NCBI GenBank assembly: GCA_019614645.1
Contig: JABWDB010000018.1
Coordinates: 3,340,501-3,404,500 of the forward strand
Origin: Stratiolaelaps scimitus
Lineage: Eukaryota; Arthropoda; Arachnida; Mesostigmata; Laelapidae
Reading direction: 5' to 3'
DNA: 64,000 bases
Shown: in pieces, positions 58,449 to 64,000 of the stretch
How positions within the stretch are numbered: the stretch's first letter is position 1
How the letters are laid out: each line of letters opens with the position of its first letter
Translations under genes and position numbers: made by a program
Notes under the pieces: generated by a model
Told to the model about the DNA's origin: nothing
Databases searched by the model: none
Seen by the model: the letters and a program-made list of their open reading frames with translations, nothing else

Positions 58449-61400
58449 GGAATGTTCCGATGAGGCTAGCGGGTGGTTCCCAGAAGAAGAGGTCAGCACG
58501 CCCTGGCCGCCACCATCGAAGCCGCAGAGAATCGGAGACGTCATGAAAAGGATGAAGTAAACGAAACTCCGTTTCTGAAAGATGCACAGGAGTTTAAAAT
58601 GTTCCTTTTCCGCGAGGAACTAAGAGAGCGCTAGGAGGCGAACATGTATCTAGCGAAGACGAAATCCGGCTCTGGTACGGCTAGAGAAAGCAATAGCGGC
58701 AGGGGACAATTACCGATACTACTAGAATGTACATCTAGTTTAATTATTTTCCCGGAGAGACGACACCAGTCAGGAGAAATAGGACATCGACTATGGCAAA
58801 TGCAAGTTCTGTCTCGGGTCAGTGGTGGTCTCTTTTCTGTGTTCGTCTATTGCTGGTTTTATTAACCTCTGGGCTAATACTTGGTGAATCCAGTGTTAGT
58901 TTGTATTTGCCACTGAAGTTTGATGAGCGAACTAATAGGACTTTTCCATAGTTGGCACATATCTCAGCCTCATTTGATATACGACACTTGACATACTCAA
59001 CACGCGCTCAAGGGAAAATACAACTGAGGAAAGGAACTCTTCGGAATTATTCATCAACCTAATACTATAAAGTATACTTCATTGAACTCTTTGTTTAAGG
59101 TGGGAAACTATATTTTGATTTGGAGTACACATATTAGAATATTGCCTCGCTGAAAGGTTCGCAAAAGGCAACGGTACGCTTCGCTTCATGATAAACGTAA
59201 CTAAACCCTGTTGATGTGCCGAGCCAAAATGTAAATTTGATTTCTCGGGATAATTTGACACCTTGCAGCTAGTATTACATCAAAGATACTCTCGAACTAA
59301 GCAACTCCTGTCCGTTCTAGTTTGCATAAACCTGTCATCGCAGCAAGGCAAACGCATTAGTCGGTAAGCCCCCGGTAGTCTATGACTTGCGAATTCGATT
59401 CATGATCGTATCTATCCTCAACTGCTCCTAGACTTGACTATAAGGATTCTACAATAGAGCAGCCAGCTCGTGTCACATCATTTCCTTATCCGCCGCTTGT
59501 ATTCGGAGAGAATTCATCCAGACGAGCTGGCGAAGTTCAGATACTTACGCACAACACGCGGGGACGTATAAAATCTCTCTATCTTTCAATTGTCCCCTTA
59601 GTCGCCTTCAAGACACCAGAATTCTGAACAAGCAAGTTCGTCTTTACCAGCCTACTCAACTCGAGATTGCCAGCCTATGTCGTGCCATACGAGACCATCA
59701 AACCTAATTAGGCTTCTGGGATCTCTCCCTGGCGATCAGGAAGCTGCGATGCGGAAAAGGTGAGAAGGATAGACGAGCACTAGGTTAGACGATACTGCTA
59801 GCTGTTGGAAAAGTCCGAACATGGGGAGATGCCGAGGTGTCGAGGGGAAAAACTCTATTATCTCGCTCTATCTCGCCCTGACGATGCCTCTGTCTCGCTC
59901 TGCTGTTCATTCGTTCGTGACAGAGTCCTGTTGGCAAAGCCCAATATCCGACCCGTCCAAATTTCGACAGCAAGCTGGATTGCAAATGATGATGATGTGA
60001 AATGATCTATCTGCCGACGACAGGCCAAAATTAGACCCTCCACAACGAGATCGAAGGATGTGCTGCATTAGCTACACGGGACACGTTTAATCCCAGTGTT
60101 CATTTCGAACTGAGAGGTGGTGGCTGGAGTTTAAACAGATTAATTTCTTTGGTGTCAGATGCGCGCTTCGAGACGAAGATGACATCTAAGATCTCTGATG
60201 ATGCATGTGTGCTGCTGCATGATACTCATATGCCCGTCTGTCAGAATGACGACTGTTAATTTGTTCCGAGATTAATGCATTTTCTAATTCTACCAACTGC
60301 GCATATTTATCTTTCATCTAATTAGATTGACTCATAATCCCGAGGAAGAGTCCAGCGAACAACTCCTGAAAATCGGGAGCTCGTTTAGGACAACCGTACA
60401 GGAAGCTAACCTGTCCCGGTATGCTTAGAGTAGTGAATTGAGCTCCTAACAACCAAGAAGACGATAGTGCTATACAAAGCTATAGCACGCTAGTCCTTGC
60501 GACTCAACGAAGGCGCTCCTCCCAAGAATCGCATGTGTTGTGATAAACAGGTTTTTCCTGCCGGAATACATGCGATTCGTGTACGAACTCCAATATCGAA
60601 CTGGCGTTATTATACTCATGCAAATCAATATAAACATATTGTACTTTCTATGCTACTGCAGTCTAATTTTAGCCCACCTCTTGGAAGTTCGAGAGCTACT
60701 GCCGAACAAACAGACATGATTACATGCGGCAACTCGCTCAGTATAACCACTTTTGGAGGTCTCTGAAAAGATCAAGCTAGCCCATTAGTTTTTCTCATTA
60801 GTTTCCTTCAGCTCATTGCAGCGCTTGTTACAAAGTACACCTCTTTCATGCGCCCCCAGGCAAAACTAATACTTGGAGAGCGCAAAAGTTACATCAAAAG
60901 TGTCCCGCCAGGCTAACTATTATATTTTCAGCTCAACAACAGCTCGTCTACGAGACGCACCCATATGGAAAATTATCAAGACGCCAATCGATAGACGTGC
61001 CCCAGATAGTTTCGCCTCCTACGTTTCAAAACGTCGATAAAAATGTTCGGCAATCGCCATGCGAATAGTCCCATGCTGAGAGCAAGCAATTTAAGCTAGA
61101 ATATTTAACTCAGCTCGAGGCGTCCTCTCCGCTATAGTTGTCATAGGCAACAATGTACTATGTCACACGAATTACTGGGAGATGCTACGCCAATCTCGGC
61201 TAATGTATTATCTTATAGGGTGTATTATATATACGGGAGATAGGGCTGCTGCTGTATTTTAACTTATTCCATTGTTTTATCGTATGACCCTGATGCGATT
61301 GTTGATTTGTCGACATATGAGAGCAGCGTCTTCCTTCGAATTCTGGACCAAACAACGATATACGAAGGCGAACTTGGTGTAGTAGCAGCCTGGGTCGAGT

Positions 61401-63212
61401 TAGGTTGGTGGTATGTGACGAGAATTCTCAATTGAGGCTTAGATTCGATGAGGAAACTCATACACAGTGGGGCTGGTTACCATCGCCAACGGGAAACTAA
61501 CTCGATTTCGAGGCAAATGAACTTTCCCCCTTGAGCAGGACGCAGAGACGGGCGAATGATGTCGGGGTGTTGTTTTGATTACACGCATGACACAGCGATT
61601 CGCTGTCATTCAGCTGATAAACAGGCTCCCCACTAGCGTCAATTGTAAGATTTCAACACGCCACGTATCGTGTCAGTATATATATATTGGCACGGTGGCG
61701 AGCTCACCGATTATTTGTATGCTCTTGCCATAGAAGCTCTGAACGCCGGAGACGTTCGCCATAGTGAGCTTTCATGCTTCTCATCTATGTCTCATCGATA
61801 ATGTTCAGGAAGCCTCTGCGATTCAGCGAGATGCTAATTGTGTACACAACGGATGAAGCAATCCAGGGAGGATATTTGCGCTATGAGACAATCACTAATC
61901 GGCCAGATCAAATATTTGAGGAGAACTGTCGAACAGTTCAGTCAGTTATACAGAGATCTAGATAAGTAGTTAGGTTCCAATTAATGATGCACTGTTCGGT
62001 GTGCTTTGCTTGGAATCGACGACAAAGGTGAAGCAACACTATTGTGTTACGTATCCCGCGTCGTGATGTGAAATCGTATTATTACGCCAATCACAGAACG
62101 ACTGTGTTTCGTTGATCTTCTATTGAGTCGCATAGAAAAATGCAGACGGTTTTCAACACACGAAGAGCCCTCAGTCTCGTCTCTCCAACGTTGACTGTCC
62201 CAGGATCTTCACACTCGGTGGCTCTATGGGATTGGTCTAAGAATGTCTAATGCACTCACGGCATTTATGAGCCCGCGTCAATGCTTGCCACTCGTTTCGC
62301 TTTACGATCTGCCGACACTTCATTCACCAATTATTAACCCGGAAGATATAGATACTAATCTGTTAGCTCGGCCATGTCGACCAGATGTCTGGGGCGATAA
62401 CACGATTCGTCGGGTTCTCCTTGAAACGATCCTGTCTCCGAACGCACCATTACGCCTTATGGAAACTGTATCTTGACAACGAATTGTTGCTCTCAGGTCG
62501 CGTCGAAGGCAGGCCCGAAATACATGACAACGAGATCATATTATTTACAACGTAATGTAATTGTATTGTGTGTGCATTCTCAGGGAGCCATCGTATTAAG
62601 GCCGTTGACGGTAATCATTGGCCACGGTGACCTGAAAGTGATCGTAGCTAACAAATTCTCACTCTTAGTTACCTCTATAACAACTGATAAAATTTGAAAA
62701 TAACCACTTGTTGAATATATCTATATCTAATCCACGTAAATCGGCTGGATATTTGGCTCTGGAAATTATAATAACTCGCACTACTCACGAAATAATAGGC
62801 AAGCAAGCAATAATGTATTCATGCGCTGTTATATTTTTCTTGCTATATATTGGATCACAAGAGCGGGGCCCGGGATAATATTGACACGCAAGGCCGTATT
62901 CCATTTTCGCTGGCACTTTTTGTTAAGAAGTGGCCTATATTCGCATCAGCCATCATTGTCATATCGGCCACCACGATGTGTTGTACATGTTGACAATCTG
63001 CGCCAGTATAGCAGACCAAATGATACAGGTGGCGGGGACGCTCTTTTCGAGAAAAAAAGATAACAACAAGATACGCCAAAGGTCATGCTGAATTTGGCAT
63101 CACTGCATCTACCCGCGTATCTATGCCATTGGACAATCAGTTCATCTTAAGCTGAACACAGCGCAGTGATGAAATCCAACAACGGATGTATGCAGCCGAT
63201 TGAAGGTAAAAA
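58449..63212. other. No gene recognised
   Basis: Roughly 4.8 kb in which every open frame is short (under 90 codons) and lacks motifs. No LTR, tRNA-like or LINE signal found by eye. It may be intergenic or intronic host DNA. Confidence 0.4.
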
Positions 63213-63243
<31 letters not shown>

Positions 63244-63244
63244 G
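63213..63244. repeat. (TC)n microsatellite
   Basis: TC units interrupted by TGTC near the end. Confidence 0.8.
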
Positions 63245-63638
63245 TAAGATTGCCTTTTTTGAAGGGGAGTATGTCTGCTTGAGTTGTATGGCGCGACCAG
63301 TATATAGGCATATCGATGTATCCAAGAATAAATGTAGCGAGGCAACAAGCACCACACGTGTCGGCTGCCGGATGTCAAATGAGTGATTAGGCCTAATTTA
63401 CACCTGCATTTTACCTTAAATTCAGACAGTAACTACACAGGCATCGCGGAGATATGGAATGGCCAACGGCGAACATATGCCATTTTCTATTCTGGCTTTT
63501 CGCCACCATTAAGCCTATAGGTTGTGTACAGAGACATGAGAGAATCATTATTCTTCTGCCCTGAGAACATGTCCCTGTCTCATTCTTGTGTGCCAACATC
63601 GTTCTCCCTCTTCTAATCACGTATACACAATGAATTAA

Positions 63639-63661
63639 ATTATTATTATTATTATTATTAT
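63639..63661. repeat. (ATT)n microsatellite
   Basis: Seven to eight ATT units. Confidence 0.8.
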
Positions 63662-64000
63662 AGGAAGTTAAATAAATGTGAAAATGTGAAATAAACATCC
63701 AATATGTAGTACACATGTCGTAGCGCAGGCGGGTGTGATATCTTCTCGTAAGTTTTTATTCAATTGAGTATACGATATCGACAGAGTGATTTATATCTGT
63801 GATCATCCTCGGTGTTTCGACACCTACGGTAGCCACAGACGCTGACGTTAATGATAGGACTCTATTGTTTGCATCATGTTCACATTAACACACGATCAGG
63901 CTGGCTCGAGCGTAATCGAAAGCGGCCGCATGTTGGTGGAAAATGCGCACGAAAAGACACTAAATGTCGAGCAGAAAATGCCGACAGCACGAAGTGCGCT

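Overview
This is a eukaryotic, probably invertebrate animal, window. It contains almost no ordinary host genes. About 49.7 kb is a dense island of LTR retrotransposons, mostly Ty1/copia-type, nested in, deleted by and recombined with one another. It is followed by about 14 kb of AT-richer flank with decayed R1-like LINE pieces and microsatellites. R1-like LINEs hint at an arthropod; I cannot name the species.

The best reference unit is one near-intact copia element at 12683-19354, minus strand. It has two 426-bp LTRs with about five differences and a 5-bp target duplication, GATAT. Read in its own direction it carries: 5' LTR; a primer site matching the anticodon arm of tRNA-Ile; gag-protease-integrase; an in-frame UAG; the rest of integrase, RT and RNase H; a short env-like type I membrane protein; then a convergent gene on the opposite strand encoding a type II membrane protein; a polypurine tract; and the 3' LTR. 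Some 15 kb of other elements in the window are variants or wrecks of this plan.

The opposite-strand genes fall into families that I call A (at least 15 copies), B (3), C (3) and F (2). All four share a C-terminal head with the pattern C-x4/8-C-x7-C-(V/I)-(V/I) ... C-x5-(F/Y)-x-(V/I). Families A, B and C also have an N-terminal cytoplasmic segment, a transmembrane helix and a stalk. Two further opposite-strand genes, D (90 aa) and E (117 aa, Ser/Pro-rich), occupy the same post-polypurine-tract position but lack a membrane anchor. Several units have a TATA box and an AATAAA signal and no intron, so they look like independent short transcription units.

Layout. 0-7.3 kb: C1, B1, D1+C2 and A1 with env and a truncated pol. 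7.3-10.5 kb: scrambled fragments. 10.5-19.5 kb: an older element (A4, env2) split by the near-intact element. 19.5-27.6 kb: three LTR+gene A modules and a degenerate full-length copia. 27.6-33.5 kb: fragments, a second gypsy-type 5' end and deletion derivatives. 33.5-42.5 kb: gene F remnant, then an 8.5-kb composite with gypsy-type LTRs that contains an internal LTR, a copia pol/env/antisense-gene segment and outer LTRs that look identical. 42.6-49.7 kb: tandem copies of gene A, gene E and env fragments. 49.7-64 kb: LINE relics, one copia 5' relic and otherwise nothing recognised.

Inference: the copia family is retrovirus-like, with an Env-like sense glycoprotein and a second, rapidly diversifying membrane protein expressed from the antisense strand. 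Its polyprotein appears to be split by a conserved stop codon inside integrase.
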